DNA of 64,000 bases from Psococerastis gibbosa (taxonomy: Eukaryota; Arthropoda; Insecta; Psocodea; Psocidae). This document shows, piece by piece, positions 28,601 to 43,600 of this stretch. The notes under the pieces were generated by a model. The model searched no databases. It had not been told where the DNA came from and saw only the letters and a program-made list of their open reading frames with translations. Position numbers and translations under genes: made by a program. Location: positions 22,153,089-22,217,088 of the forward strand of contig OZ020488.1 in assembly GCA_963971405.1 (NCBI GenBank), written 5' to 3'. Each line of letters starts with the position of its first letter. Position 1 is the stretch's first letter.

Positions 28601-31600
28601 ATGCAGCATAGCAATATAATATTATATATATTATTGGACGAGCATAGTCCAGTTAACATCCTCAATTACAAGTCATTGATCCAATCCTCCAGAAAAGAGG
28701 AGTTTTAGGAAACATTAGTGGATACTGAACGTTTTTATTAAATGAAGAGATAAAAGCGACTAATGTTAACTAATGTACCCTTAAACCCTATATTACAGGG
28801 GTTTCTAATAGATGCAGTAGGACCATCTGTGAAAAACTGGGGAAATATTGTAAAACCGTTGTATGTATCATGTCTTCATAATACAGGTCTCATTTTCACC
28901 CTTCGGATACAGTCCTGCTGAACACAGCACTTCACCAGGATAATAATTGTGAAGAAATAAATATATAATCGTTAAAAAAAAGGAATTACCCATCAGGCAT
29001 CCCACCGTGATAGATAAATAACGTACTCTTCTGCCAAGGTTGTTTTTTGCTAGTTTAATAATATGAAAAGCACAATTACACCAATAGCGCTGCCTAGTCC
29101 GTAGTCCCTGTGATGATGTAGGCGATGAAGACCTTTACAAAGGTCAGGCCAGTCTTTCATGCGCCTACGATTACACCTCAAGCCCTACTATATTCATCAG
29201 CGCCTAATACGATAAATTTTCACACAAAGCTAAGTCTAGCAGCCCTATTACGGCGATTTGGGATTAACATAATACCGGGGTTTATTTTTTAATACCGCAT
29301 TAGTAAGGTGTCACATGATGATATTAAAATATGCGGGGGAAATTCAAATTAAAAATACTAGAGAATGGTTGCTTTATTTTATAATTGAAGGAAATTATAC
29401 TAATAAGTTAAACATTAAAATGTAAAGGTAGAATTTTGAAATATAATTAAATTTTAATTACTGTGTCTACATCTAAGGGAGAACAAGTTCAGTCATGTTT
29501 CTACACTAGGGAGGGACAGTTGTCCCCCTCTGTTTCTGAAGTTTTTCAAGAAAGAAGGGAAATTTATTTGAGTACCCGTTCCGGATCCGGCGGGACCCTT
29601 TTTGTTGCGTGGCGGGACGAGCGAAAATTTGCAGGACAGCGTTCATTCCCGTCCCGTCGTCCAGCGTACATCCCTAGCTGAAATCAGCTCATTTTAAACT
29701 GAGCATGCCACTATATGTTAAAGCCCGGCTACAAATATAATGCAGTGCCCGTCAAAACATCATTACAGACAGCAAGCTTATTTCGACTTCGCGAGATACA
29801 AGAAAATGTACGTGTATGATGTTGACAGCTGTTTACGCCTTAAAGAATGAACCAGCTTCGATTTTCCGACCTATAAGTTTATTATGGATCTATCTACCTT
29901 AAAACAGTAAACTAATCAGGGAGATGTCGGATAGAAACGGCTGAATATTTGAGAGACGTGAAGAATCAGTCAAATGATGTCGTGTACGGCAATTATGATA
30001 ATGACGCTCTCAGTGAAAGTGGGCAGGTGGTCTGTTAAAAGATGTTGCCCTTTCACACATTATTGGAAACAGGTGTTTCGCAATAAAAAATGTAGTCTGA
30101 TATAATAATATACTGTTACAGTGAATAGGTGACTCAATATGGGTCTGATTGAATTTAATTTAAACGGATTTCCCATTGGGTTCTGAAGCAGATAATACTA
30201 GGGTATTAACACATTTTCCCAATACACTATTACAAATTTTTGCACTGAGCAAGAAAAATTAATACGTATCTAACAGTAACTTAATTTATTCAATTTTGAA
30301 ATAGTCTTCCAGGTGATTAAAAGTTGGGGCTATTGTGTTTTAATGGCAAACTCCGTTACTTTCGGAAACAAATAATTCAGATCGTCTTTCTCCTTCAATG
30401 CAGTTAAGTTCAAGTTCGTGTGACTTATATATAGATAGATAGCGTTAAAAGGGTCATCAATAAAGCTACCATAATAGGGGTTAAATTCAGGCGGATTTGA
30501 AACTGTTTCCATGCCAATTCCAAGAGAATTTAAGATCGAAGTTTGAAATTCAAAGCATATCCACATTTCATATCGGCGACCCAAGTGAAAGTTTGAGTCC
30601 TAGTCGAGTTAATGACAACAGTTCGCACGTAATTGTTTTGCTATCGTATGTTTTGTGCTATCAAGAACATTGTTGATTATCATTCGTCATGATTTTCAAT
30701 TATAATTTTATTGGGATAATTTGGATTAAAAGTACAACCGGGAAATAATTATGAAGATAACAATGTCAAAGCAGTGTTCCAATTCATAAGATTTTAAATT
30801 AATATATGCTCAGTTCAAAAATGTCAGACAGCATTGATCCAGCTCCCGTACCAGGCCTACGTGGCTGTAGAGAAGATGGATGGAGAACGGGTGCCGTTCA
30901 AAAGCAAAACCTTAAAGGTAACATGAAAGTTATGTGCTAGGATGCCTTGGAGTAAGGTAATACGTGACTATGGGCAATCAGATTTGCCCAGGATGATCCA
31001 CTAGAAATGAACGAAAACGTACGCAGCCTGAACTATTGAAGCCTGAGGGTTCTTTCTTTAAATCGACGAAATACGTGAAAACTAAAAAAAAAAAAAATGT
31101 GGATGTTTATAATTTGCAATTTGCATTCAGGCATGATATTGATAAAAAATACATTTTGTTAACAATATAATATGTTGTACCGGGTACTTACGTCGGAAAA
31201 TTGAATAACATCGTGGACATCCTTGCTGGGGATAGTGGTGTTTGCGGCAGGAATACCATGTCTTGGCGTGTAATCCAGTCTATAGAAACCATCGTCATTT
31301 TGATTGGGGTTCTCAGTGATCCTAATTACCAGCTCTGCTCCCAAGCACACCTATAACAAACAAATGTATCAACAATTAAAAAAAATGTATGCATAGTTCA
31401 TCATTCTGCACTGAGTACGGCTGGTAAAAACGAATTCTCGTATGCAGCCCTTTTAATATCAATAATAGTCGTTTAGGCTGACTTTATAAAGTGCGGGCAG
31501 CATTAACACCTCGAACTCCATTTGAATTTGAAACATGACGGGAGAAACATTAAAAACGCACCATAACAAAATAAAGTAAGAAACTGAGTCATTCATATTT

Positions 31601-34600
31601 AATTAACTAATACATAAGTACATTTCTAAAGTTAATGGTTATTGCATCCATTTTTGTTACAAATGTTTCATCAAAATTTAGTATTTTTTTTTATCCCAGA
31701 ACCAAACCATTGGATACATTAAGTATATATTCAATGACCAAACTATCAAGGGGCAAGTGACTAATTGGTTTTGGTTTACAGTAATTACGACTTCATTATA
31801 TGTGGCTTTAAATAAAATAGCTGAAGTCGTTTTTGAGAATAACAATTTTACCCGTTTTTTTTTTTAGGTTTTTGACGGTAAAACCCCCCAAAGTTGATTT
31901 AGCCCTAAATAAATAAAAATGGTCCCGAGATATAATTTTTGTGAGCCTACGTGCAAATTTTCCTCAAAATCGACGGAGTCACTTGCCCACAAATCGACGG
32001 GCAAAGAGACAGACAAACATTTCGTAAACACCACTTTTTTGGTTCCTGGGACCTCAAAACATGTAAAATCCGTTGAAACATCGGAATCGAAAATTTCGAC
32101 CATCACATAGGTATGTAGCTTTCCTTATACTAACGTATAAATGGGAAAGCATCAAATCATCGGATATAAGGTAATCATTAATTCAATTACCCGTGGGAGT
32201 TAGACTTTGCAGGAAAAGAAAATAATCAATTTAAATCACGTGAGAACTTGATATTATAGCCGATAATAACAACGTATTTATTTGCAATAATGGATTATGA
32301 CCAAATTGACGTTAATTCCGGGAAGATAGCTTAATGGAATCAATTGGCACCAACTACACAATAGTACCATAGTTTGCAAAGGCCAGAGCACTGACTCACA
32401 CCCACATCCCATTTATGCCAAGGTCTCCCTACTCTTTCAGGAGCTGAACTGACTGGTTCGTTAGGTAGACTTCTGGCTCTGTACAAGATTTCACTAAACT
32501 CATCAGCAGGCGCGGATCTAGAATGAGACCAATGAGGGGGCTAAGATTAAATACGAATAAAACAGATGAATTGCAAAAAATTGCCAATATAATCAGAGGT
32601 GGTCCCAGATCTCTTAAAAGGGGGAAGCACTTGTCAGTGGCGTAACGATAAGTTTCCGAAGGGGACGGTGGATAACTTGGCGCCCCTCCAATCATTTTCA
32701 TAAAAGTGTATAAAATGGGGAAAGCCGTTAATGACCTTAGTGTCCTTTGCGCATGAACCAGAGGGTTCGGAAATATGAAAGGGGGCCCGGGGGCCTCTCC
32801 CGGGTGAAAATTTGTGAAAAATAGGACTGAAATATTGGGGTTTTTTCCGAGCAATAAGGTTTCTATATTATAGGGAATTAATACAACCAGCACAAGGGGG
32901 GCCCAGGGGTTGTGAGAAATAGGACTGAAATAGTGGGGTTTTACGCATTTTGAGGAACCTATTGGGGGGGGGGGGGGCTATGGGGGCTATCAGGTACTGG
33001 AGGAAACCATAATAAGACAAAACCACTACACAATAATGAGCACTTGCTCCTTTCCCCTTTTTATACGATAGTAGTATATAAGACAATCACAGAACAGTAT
33101 AAGGAAAGCTTTGAGGTCGCAGCGGCTTTTTAATGGATTTCGAATTTTGAAAACATTTTTAGAATTACCTGAAAATGTAGCCTACTTTTATGTACAAGGG
33201 AAATAAAATTGCCATGGGTTCCATATTTTTAATCTGTTGATTAAAATCGGAGCACCTTTACACCCCGTTTTTCGTACAAAGTCGATTTTCAGAGGAAATA
33301 TCTATCGTAGGGCCGTCAAAAATATCCATTAAATAAGCAGAAATGCGCCTCTACATTTTGATACATGGCATGTGCCGTTCACTAATTACCAATTGACCAC
33401 AATTCTTGAACTCCTTCGTCGGGATGATTACACCAATCGCTTCTGCCACAAATCAATTCACAAATCAAGTCAATAATTGTAGCCAATCTGTGTTAGAAAG
33501 AGGTACATATCATCATATCAAAATGATCCGAAAAATTTCTTCTATTTTTGACAGCTCTACCATTAATATTTCTTTAGATACTTGATTTTTACGCTCAGGC
33601 GGCAATTCCACCAACCTCGTTATCCATAATGCAAGTGACAGTGACGTGGTAGCAGACATCATTAATAAGTCTCTGCCATATTTTAAGGAGACTATTATGT
33701 AGATACTTAACTTATCTATTGTAAATTAAGCTATAATATGGTAGAGACTTATTAATGATGTCTGCTACCACGTCATGCACTTGCATTATGAAAAAAAAGG
33801 TCGGTGGAATTGCCGCCTTAAAAGACATCTATCCCCCGCCGATTGCATCTTATAATGGTTTTTGGCGCTGATATACGTATAGCTTTCGCTTATACCAAGT
33901 ATTTTGGGGTGGTAGTAGCAGTAAATTTGGCAAAGTCCTAGGCCACGGCGAGGGCCCACAGTACACTAACTGGGGGTAACTTTACTCACTTGATTAAAGG
34001 CGAAATAATGCGCAAATTCCACCGATCTCGATAGTGATAGTGATATTGACGTGGTAGCAGACATTAAATACAGTCTAAAAATGTCTGCTACCACGTCAAT
34101 ATCACTATCGTTATCATTATTGAGATCGGTGGAATTTGCGCCTTAGTGACTGTAGCTAGAAGATTGGGAATTAGGCTACGGATACTATTCACCACGACCC
34201 GTCAAATATTATAGATATAAAATAATCGCTTCAATTGCCTTTAAACCAAGTGAGCGATGACACTTCAATGAGTAGCCTCATAGGCGCCCATTCCACCGAC
34301 CGGCTAGGGCTGTTTACAAAAACGATGACGTGGTAGCAGACATTCAAGACTTAGGTGTCGTTTCCACCGACCTCGCATTGCAGAATGCAAATGACATTGA
34401 CGGAAATTAGAATTTTTCTCTTTATAGAAATCTATTAAAATGTTTGTACTTAACATATCCCAGGACGCCATTTTTTAATTTTAGTTTGTTTGTTTGTGAT
34501 TTTACTGTATGATCATTGATCAATTTTAACTATAGCATAGAGGAAAATAAACATTTCCGTCAATTCTGCAATGCGAGGTCGGTGGAAACCCCGCCTACGG

Positions 34601-37600
34601 CTTGAATGTCTGCCTTAGTGAGCTGTATCCTACAAGCACATCTATGATTTATGCCATTATGAATCGTGAGGAGGATGTACTGACGCCTCGCTCATTCCAG
34701 GAAACTTCCAGAATAAGAATAATAATAATTAAATTATTGGACAAAGGCCCTTCATCATACCAAAGCGGAACTCAACTGATAGATCTGTTCAGTGTTCAAT
34801 GCAAACTGAAGGCCACTCCACCTGGACAACAATGCAGTACAGTACTATGTTATGACTCTTCTCACTTGTTGGAATTGATGCACTTCAGTAATCACTTCCC
34901 ATACAATTAGGATACTATACTAAAACTTAAATTTTGTAACAAGCATTCACCACATTTTCCAAAGGTTTGCAAGTGAATCGCTCTACATTACACTAAGAAT
35001 CCTAGAGAGGCTAGAGGTCTTAAAATCGATGTGAATTTGTAACAACACAATTCGAAAGTGACCTCCTTCTACGCAAGCCATAGTACCGACTTGTACTTGC
35101 AGCAAGGTACGGTTTGCATTATCCCGTGAGAGACAGTTGAGAGGAGTGTCCTCACTATAGTTCACATGACACACTGTACCAGCCATTTTTTACTGTCAAC
35201 CATCCTACTACTAATCAGTTCAGTTTAGGTGCCCATTCCACATACGTACAACGTCAATGAAAATTATGAAATTGAAGGGCATTTCAATTTTACTCTATGC
35301 CATTGTTAAAATTGATCAATGATCAATTGATAATAGAGTAAAATCACAAACAATGAAACAAACAATCTAAAATTAAAGAACCGGTCCGAGTTCACTCGAA
35401 CATGCTTTCCAATTTATCAAAATTATTAGATAGAGAAAATTAGTAATTTTATGGCAAATATTTTTCCTATGGTTAAATTTCCGATATCTCGGGGGGGGGG
35501 GGGCGGTTGTCCACCTGACGTCACTGGAAGTGAGGTAAATTCTCGATAGGTCAAACAAACACATTAATTACCACACAGCAATAATGGCAGGACATGTAAT
35601 GCATTTGAGTGCGAATTTTCTATCATTTTTTCCAAAAAATAATTTTTTGGGCAAAACCAAATATTTTTTTGGGAAAGCAACCTATCCGGTTTCGTTACTC
35701 AATTTAACACCTAAAACATGCTTGAAGGTAGAAATCATCGATAGAAAGGTTTCGCATTTTTTAGTCATTTTTTCATTAAAATTCAGTTATTTTTATTTTT
35801 TTACCCCCAGAAACAAACTATCAAGGGGCAAGCGACCCCCCGCATTTTGTCAACATTAATAACGACTACAATCTACGAGAATTTAAAAGAAATCGTTGGA
35901 GCCGTTTTTGAGAAATAATTTTTTTAGACGTTTTTTGGAGTTTTTTGAAAATAAAACCCCCCCAAATTGAGTTAGCCCAAAAAAAAAAAAAAATTGTCCC
36001 GAGGTATGATTTTTGTGAACCAACATGCCAAATTTCACTTAAATCCACTGAGTAGTTTGCCCGGAAATCGACGAACAGACAGACAGACCGACAGACAGAC
36101 ATTTTGTAAAAACCACTTTTTTGGGACCTCAAAACGTGTAAATCCGTTGAAATCTCGGAATCGAAAATTTCGACCATCACAAAGCTTTCCTTATACTACG
36201 TATAAATTGGAAAGCAAAAATGGCGTCAGGTGATATGACAAGTACAACTATTTTAATTGATTTCTCTAAAAAGAAAGCATTTCTGTATAAAAATTATCAT
36301 AAGGATTAAATAATAAGGCGACGAAGAAAACAAATACAATTTCAAGAAACAAATTTCAAAAATTTGGCGCATACGCTTCAATTGAAAATTGTCAATTTTT
36401 GAAAAACATATGGAATGGCCCCCATCAATGAGAAATTGAAATGTCCTTCAATTTCATAATTTTCATTGACGTTGTACGTATGTGGAATGGGCGCCTTAGC
36501 ACAACATGAATATGGAATATCCATTATTGCATATACACTGTATACAGTCGGGCTCTAAATATACAGGTATTCTCACGCCACCGCGCTCCCCTAAATGGAC
36601 ATGTGCTGTAGGGCTAAGGCTAGAAAAAAAGAAAGAAAGAAAATTATCTTTATTTTCCATACGTGCGAATTTTGGGGCTTTCGGCCCACTCTCACAATTA
36701 ACCCATTTATTGTAGTATACCTAGGTAGGTACCGTAATAGATAATTATGAGTTCCATGGTAAACAATTGTCTTTTCGGCTGTCTATCCTATCCTTCCCTA
36801 TTCTGGCTATTCTAAAGGATTGGATTTTTATTTTTTTTTTATTTTTTTTTATTTGTAGAAAAAGATAAATCGCATACAAACAATTTAATGAATGTATCTG
36901 ATTGACCTTTTCAGTCGCCTCTGAAGGTTATTACCCGTGATGAGTACGACACGTCTTCGATTGCATGGCGTGTAAAGACTCGCACAAGTGCAAGCACGTT
37001 ACCACCTGGCCATCGAAGTCGATTGATTGGCTGGTTCTGTTGAGTTAGCCCAAAATAGAAAAATGGTCATTAGATATGATTTTTTTGAACCTACAGGCAA
37101 AATTTCATCAAGTAGTATTGTAGTTTGCCCACAAATCGACGGAACTCGGAATTTGTAATCATAATATTTTTTTCTACCCTTAGCTTTACAGAGCACGTTT
37201 ATTCAGGGAGAATACCCGTATTGTATATCTACAGCCCTAACACGAAAAAGTTATTTTGAAACTACAGCAGTCAGATAAAGCGACAAAGTAAATGGCAACC
37301 ACACTGTCAAAAGTAGAAGAAATGTTCCTCCGCATTTTGATGCTCAATGCTGTACACCGATCGGCACTAACATAACCTCTACTATTCCTAGTACTAAGCA
37401 AAGAATATATTGAGGGTAGGTTAGTTGAAAAGTGTAATGGCAAATATCGTAGTAACAGCCTGAGGACCGAAGCTTTCAGCCACCACTGGTTTCGTAACTA
37501 TAGCAAATTGAAGACAGGAATGACTTGCATGTAAAGGTCACTCACATGCAATCGTTTTAAATCCCTATTTTATCGTAGAGGCAGGACATGTAGAGTAGTG

Positions 37601-40600
37601 GTACGGACTCTGACTTTCACCCGAAAGGTTGTTGTTTCGAGTCCTACACTTCCTACATTTTCTGGCCTTGCTTTGGAGGCCATGTAAAGCAGGCGGTCCC
37701 GGGCTTTCTTAGTTGAGTGGAAGAGAGGGCTTTATAGCCCTAATTCCGCTAGGTTGGCTTAGTAATAGAACAATTTTTTTTTTTTTTTTTAGGCGATTTT
37801 CGCTGATTTCTTAAAAGATACTTCTAATATTGTGTGCATTAGGTAGTCTGATTTCTATTGTCTTGTCACGGACTGTTATGTTAATAACTTAATTTCCTTG
37901 TTTACATTTTTAAAGTGTGCAGCCTGTAGGAAACTGGCAGCTCGAAATTTAATACTTTTTATTTTTTATTTAATTAACTAAGCATGTTATTAAAGATTTG
38001 GCTCAGTAAAGTTGTAGAAGACTACTTCATGCATCATACTATATAATAAATACTATATAATAGGGTATTTTTAGTTTTCGAAATTGTAGCTTTTTTTTTA
38101 TAAAATCGATTATGCGTGAAAAGTTATAAAGTTTATAAAATTTTATCTTTATTAAATCTTTAATAACATGCTTAGTTAATTAAATAACAAATTAAAAGTA
38201 TTAAACTTCGGGCTGACACTTACCTACGGGGTGTACACTTTTAAGAGTAAATCCGGACATCCCACGAGTAGTTTTTTGTACAAAGTCAAATTTCGCAGGG
38301 AAAATCGGCCGTTGAGCTATCAATGTGATTTCATAACGTAGAATATATGTTCCTCTTCATTTTGATGTATATTATGCAAGGGCGGATACAGCGGAAAATT
38401 TAGGGGGGTCACAAGTTGTATGCAAGTTTGAAAGGTAATTTTTGTTTTGCTGAAAATTTGAGTTTTATTCAATTTTTTTTTAATTTTTTTTTACTATCAT
38501 ACGAATTTACTAATTTAGGGGGGTGGGTCATGACCCCCCTGTGGATCCGACATTGACAGTATGTGACTGCCCTAAACACAATTTCTCCACAATTTTGGAA
38601 GGCGTGAACTTAGCCGTTCAGTCCTCCGCTTCGGACCATCCATTACTAGCAGTATCACGTGCTTTATAATGTCAAATGTTTTAATTAAAACATAACCTGA
38701 CCGTTTATTTTATGGCGAAGATTAACAATAAAAATATTTATTGATATATAAATTGGACGAGTACATCCATTACAATAGCGCACAGGGTAAGCTTACAAAA
38801 GAATTCATTCTGACGGGTGTTCAATTCAAGCAGTAAAGTATGGGAGGACTCCAAGAGAATAATCTGTGCCAAAAATCAAAGGAACATGTCAGTAATTCTA
38901 AATTCCAATGGGTCGCCGTTATATACTGTGTGTCAGTAATGCGAATAATGCGTCTCACAACACATTAAACTATGCCATCGTAAATTGGCTAAAAAAAAAA
39001 CTAATAAAATTGAAGCCTTGGTAGTAAAAATGGTGAAACGAACGAAGATATACTGTATATTAGCGTCAAACCGCAACTAGTAAAAGTACTTTCTATACCC
39101 ACAAATTGAAGGACAGTCTTTAAAACTCAACATAATATCTACAGATGTTCTTGTATCATTTCCAGGGTATGCAACAGGAGCGCCTAATTTAAAAAAAACG
39201 TCTTCTCCGGGGAAAACCAAAAAGATAATTTTGGAACTCGTTGGATAAACTTGTCGTGCGTCCATTTAACATTAAGAGTCACTTCGATAGGAGGACAGTT
39301 GAAGATGTCCGTACTTTAGGATAGGGTACTATTTGTGTTTTGGCGCGATCACACCATATTGCTCCCACGGATTAATGGCACTAGTTGTAAGGTGACAAAT
39401 AAAGGGCATACAGTATCAATGTGTTTTAGCAATATAAGCGTATTTATTCATTAATATGTAAATGGCTATAACAGGTACTAAGTGACAGCAGACAAATTGT
39501 TTTCTAGTCTATACTTAATTATCCGACACTTGGTCGGAGTCACCCCCCCCCCCCCTATGTTCGGATATAACGTAATAAAAAATTAATTTGCGATAAGCGA
39601 CCCTAAAATTATTTTGAGGTGTCTTACTTACACAATACAATACGACACGCTCCTTTTCATTTTTTGATTATTTGGAACATGATTAGCATCTAATAAGTAA
39701 CAAGTTAAGAAGTCAAATCACGCATCAGCATCAAAAGAATGGAAACCTTGTTATTAATATAATATGCTTTGCGTCTTATATGGATAGTAATGTGAAAGTG
39801 ACCATCAAGTCTCTCGATTCCTGATTAGTATGGTAGGGCGGCCTTCCAGGTTCATTCGAAGTCTCATAAAAAAAAAACTCCGGCAGACTCCAGGGAGAGT
39901 CCAACTGCGAACTTAGGTTCAGAAATTTAAAAAATAACAGAAAGTGGTAACCGGCTGGATGGGTGCTTTAACATTGACCCGAGCAAAATTGGTGCTTGGG
40001 ACACCGGGGACCATGCCATCTCTAACAAGACCTATCATTGGCTATCAATTCCCAATAAAGAGCTAAATGCGATTATCTTTAAAGTCTTATAAGACTATCA
40101 CTATCGTAGTAGGTAGCCTACGTAACATTCTCCTGCGCCATTAACGGATAAAAAATACCCAAAATCCATAAGCTAAAAACTAATTGTTTCATCAGAGACT
40201 AATTTAATTGGAAAGCTGGACTTCATGGTCAAGCGGCTAGAGGCCGAACAGCCGACTTCGTCAATATTAATCAAATATAAAAAATATAAATATCTATCCT
40301 GCATTTAGCATTGTTGTATAATATCAGAGAACTTAAATTAGATAAACCAGTGAATCGAAAATTGAATTAAAGGAACCTAAGTCTAGTTTCCCCGAAAACC
40401 CCGCGCCATACACCTCCTTTGGCTGTCTTTCAATGAGAGCAATTACTCTGCTTTCTCACTTGCCAAATGTTTGTGGGTGCTGTCCGGCTGCCAGTGCGTA
40501 AAATCAGTTAATCGTTTGAAATGGGTCAACTATTGAATGTGGGCAGACTTCAGAATGGTACAATATTTCTCTACGGTACTACCATTCATCTTGGCATACA

Positions 40601-43600
40601 TGACATGTTCGCACTTGACTGTATAGTTGGTCTATTGGTGCTGAGTGTTCGAAATGCCTTTGCGCCATGTATTTTGAAAGTTTGGAATTACATTTGCACC
40701 CAGGGTTGCCAGGTGTCCAGTTTTCACTTGAACAGTTCAGTTTCGAGCTCTGATGAAAAACGGTAATGACATAATTAATGCAAGCATGCGGGTTTGAGAG
40801 AAAATGTCAAAACTAAAGAAAATAAATGCACATAATACAACTGTAACTGTAAGTTTGGAAATATATTTGATTGATTAATTGATAATTTTCAAAAGAAAAT
40901 TCAATATTGCGAATGACGCGAGTGGTAGGCTCTGTGGACTCATCTGAGTCAAGCCAAATCATATTTTGGCCAAGCATAAGTCTCTTTATTTTAACCATTA
41001 GCCTGACCTGGCTTCCATACTTAAATTGCATCGGTTGTGAATGGGAATAAAAATGCTGCACAACGTTGAGTACGTCGGAAGTCATTATCAAACGGTGAAT
41101 CGGCACGGTCACCACAATGCCTGTTATCATTCTTCTTCTTCTTCTTCTGCATTTGCAATCTAGCGTTTGGTTTGCAGCAAATGTTGCCACCTCCTTCTCC
41201 ACTCCTCCCTGTCTTGGGCATTCTCTTGAGTTCCAAGTAGGTTCCGCATTTCATATCTTTCTTGAGGTCTTCTGCGTACGCCTTCCTTGGTCGCCCTCTT
41301 CCATTGGTGCCTTCGATTGTGCCTTCTATTATGGTGCTTAAAAGTCCTTCCTGTCTGATCAGGTGACCCATCCATTTTGCTCCTCTCACCGAAATGGAGG
41401 TAATTAGGGATCATAAATAACCCAAAATAATAATTAGCGCATAATACACGTCGAACTGACCTCATGCAGTCCTGACACTCAATAATTTTTCGTTGGTATA
41501 GTGAAAGATGTTAAAAAGTGTAAATTAACATTTTGGGCATCACATAAAACGTGTTCTTTATGAATTAGGCGTAAATGCGTATATCGCAGCAGTTCGTTTT
41601 CGCGGGCAAGCGAGACGCATCCTTATTGAGTCAAAACTTTCACCACTTCAGATTATTACTTAAGAGCCCCTTGGTTTGTATTAGCATGTACTCGTACTAT
41701 CAGTCAGCAACGTACGAAAACCATTTAACGTTATAGGATTTCTCTTAGCATCGAATAACGTTGGCTGAAGTATATCAAAGTCACACTATTTTGTCTATTA
41801 CTAAGTTATTGCAGCTACAAACCCATACTGTAATGCCCAGGGGTATACATACATATATACGAGTTGACGACCTGTGCAACTGTGCAAGGGACACAATACC
41901 GGGTTCAAAAACTGCAATTCAATTCTTACTTATTGGATTTGATTACATGATGTTTGGACACGACGACGTATGTAAGTACTGCTACTTCCTGTTAAAGTAT
42001 AACTAGGTATTATTCATATTGCCCCCCAAAAAAAGTCACGTGTAGCTTCCTGAACTCGGGTAGATACATTAATGTATTAATTAAGAGTTGCATAGAGCAT
42101 ACCAGTCCAAGTATAAAATAGCCTAATCACAAAAGGAAAATGCACACTGTTTTTTTCGATCAAGGCAATACAAATTTTTAGTGCTAAAATGAGGAGCATG
42201 TGTGCAAATATCTGCTACAAAAATGAAATGAAAAGTCTAATGCGATTCATATATAATATATAATATATCTTAATATATATATTTCAACTGTCCGTGTGAT
42301 GTCACTAAACTCTTCTCAAACGATTGGACCGATGGTGATGAATTTTTTTTGTGTGTGTTCAAGGAGATTTGAGGACGGTTTAGATTAACAATTTGGTCCA
42401 CTGGAGAATTTTTTTATAATTAATTTTTTTATTTATTAGTAGTTGTTGATTTTGGGATGTTTTACGTTGGATCCGACAGACTGCGCTAACTTCGCTACCA
42501 TTTTAATTTTCGTTTATCCCGACACCTAACCTACAAATTGTGTTCAAAGAGTTTTGGAGTGTGCATAAAGTAAGAGTAAGGTAAAGTAAAGTAAAGTAAT
42601 AGTAAAGTAAGAGCAGCCAAGCTTGAGGATGCATGATTGCGAACACGTCAGTCGCGTTCTGCAGTTCCCAATTCAGTAGAAAATTCAGCCGAAGGCTGCT
42701 GCGGGAACAGCTTGTATATATATAATATATTACACATAATATAAATAAAATATTGCATCCCATAATGTAGAACCATTTAGATTTTAGAAATTTTTTGTCT
42801 CTCCTGCATTTACAGTTTCAAGTTTCAAGTGCCCCTTTTGCATACATGATCTTCAAATATGTAATAATTATACAAATTACAGTTGAAGACCATAATATTA
42901 CTTACTTACTAGCCAACGCCCACTCTTGCCTGTTGAGCCATTGGTGACGCGCTGACCAGTAGAGATTGTGGGTCATCATTGTCTTGGGAGTGGTCAAGCG
43001 CCGTGAAGGCTATAATATAAAAATTTAAAATGGCCAAAAGAAAATATTATCACGATATAATGTAGTGAGGAACATTTGAGTTCAGTCTTCAGTCTTCACA
43101 GATATTATTAAATTTCCGTCCGGAAATAATAACTCCATGTCTTTGATAACGGACAATTTTCCAGCCATAAGCGAAGCAGTACCAATTAAAACAATGCACT
43201 TAAAACATGGACAATTTTCAAGCCAGGCGTCAAGGACGAAGGACAATGGTTCACACTTTCTTCACGGGTTAAATAATATTGTTTTTGTGAAGAAACTCGG
43301 TGACTGCTGCTGCTGCTGCTGCTGCTGGTGGTTAGAATAGTAGAAACCATATTCAAACTGCCGCGCATACTAAAATAGTAGTACATACGAGTAGTAATGC
43401 CAATCCTTTTCTATTATACGATAAGACTATCGCTAAAGATCGACAAGTTGGACGCCTTCAGGAGTGCTTTGGTTAAAATTATGCGGAATAGTTAATTCCA
43501 CGGATTTTGTGGAACCACTAAATTAACTTTACTCTGATCAATGGATTATTGGCAATCATTAGTGATTACATGCTACCATCAACAACAACAACAACAACAA

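Noticed and set aside
39077-39265. Minus-strand frame with [20 protein letters not shown]
   Set aside because: Protein-like in part, but no splice sites at its ends, no recognised family and no partner exon; too weak to annotate.
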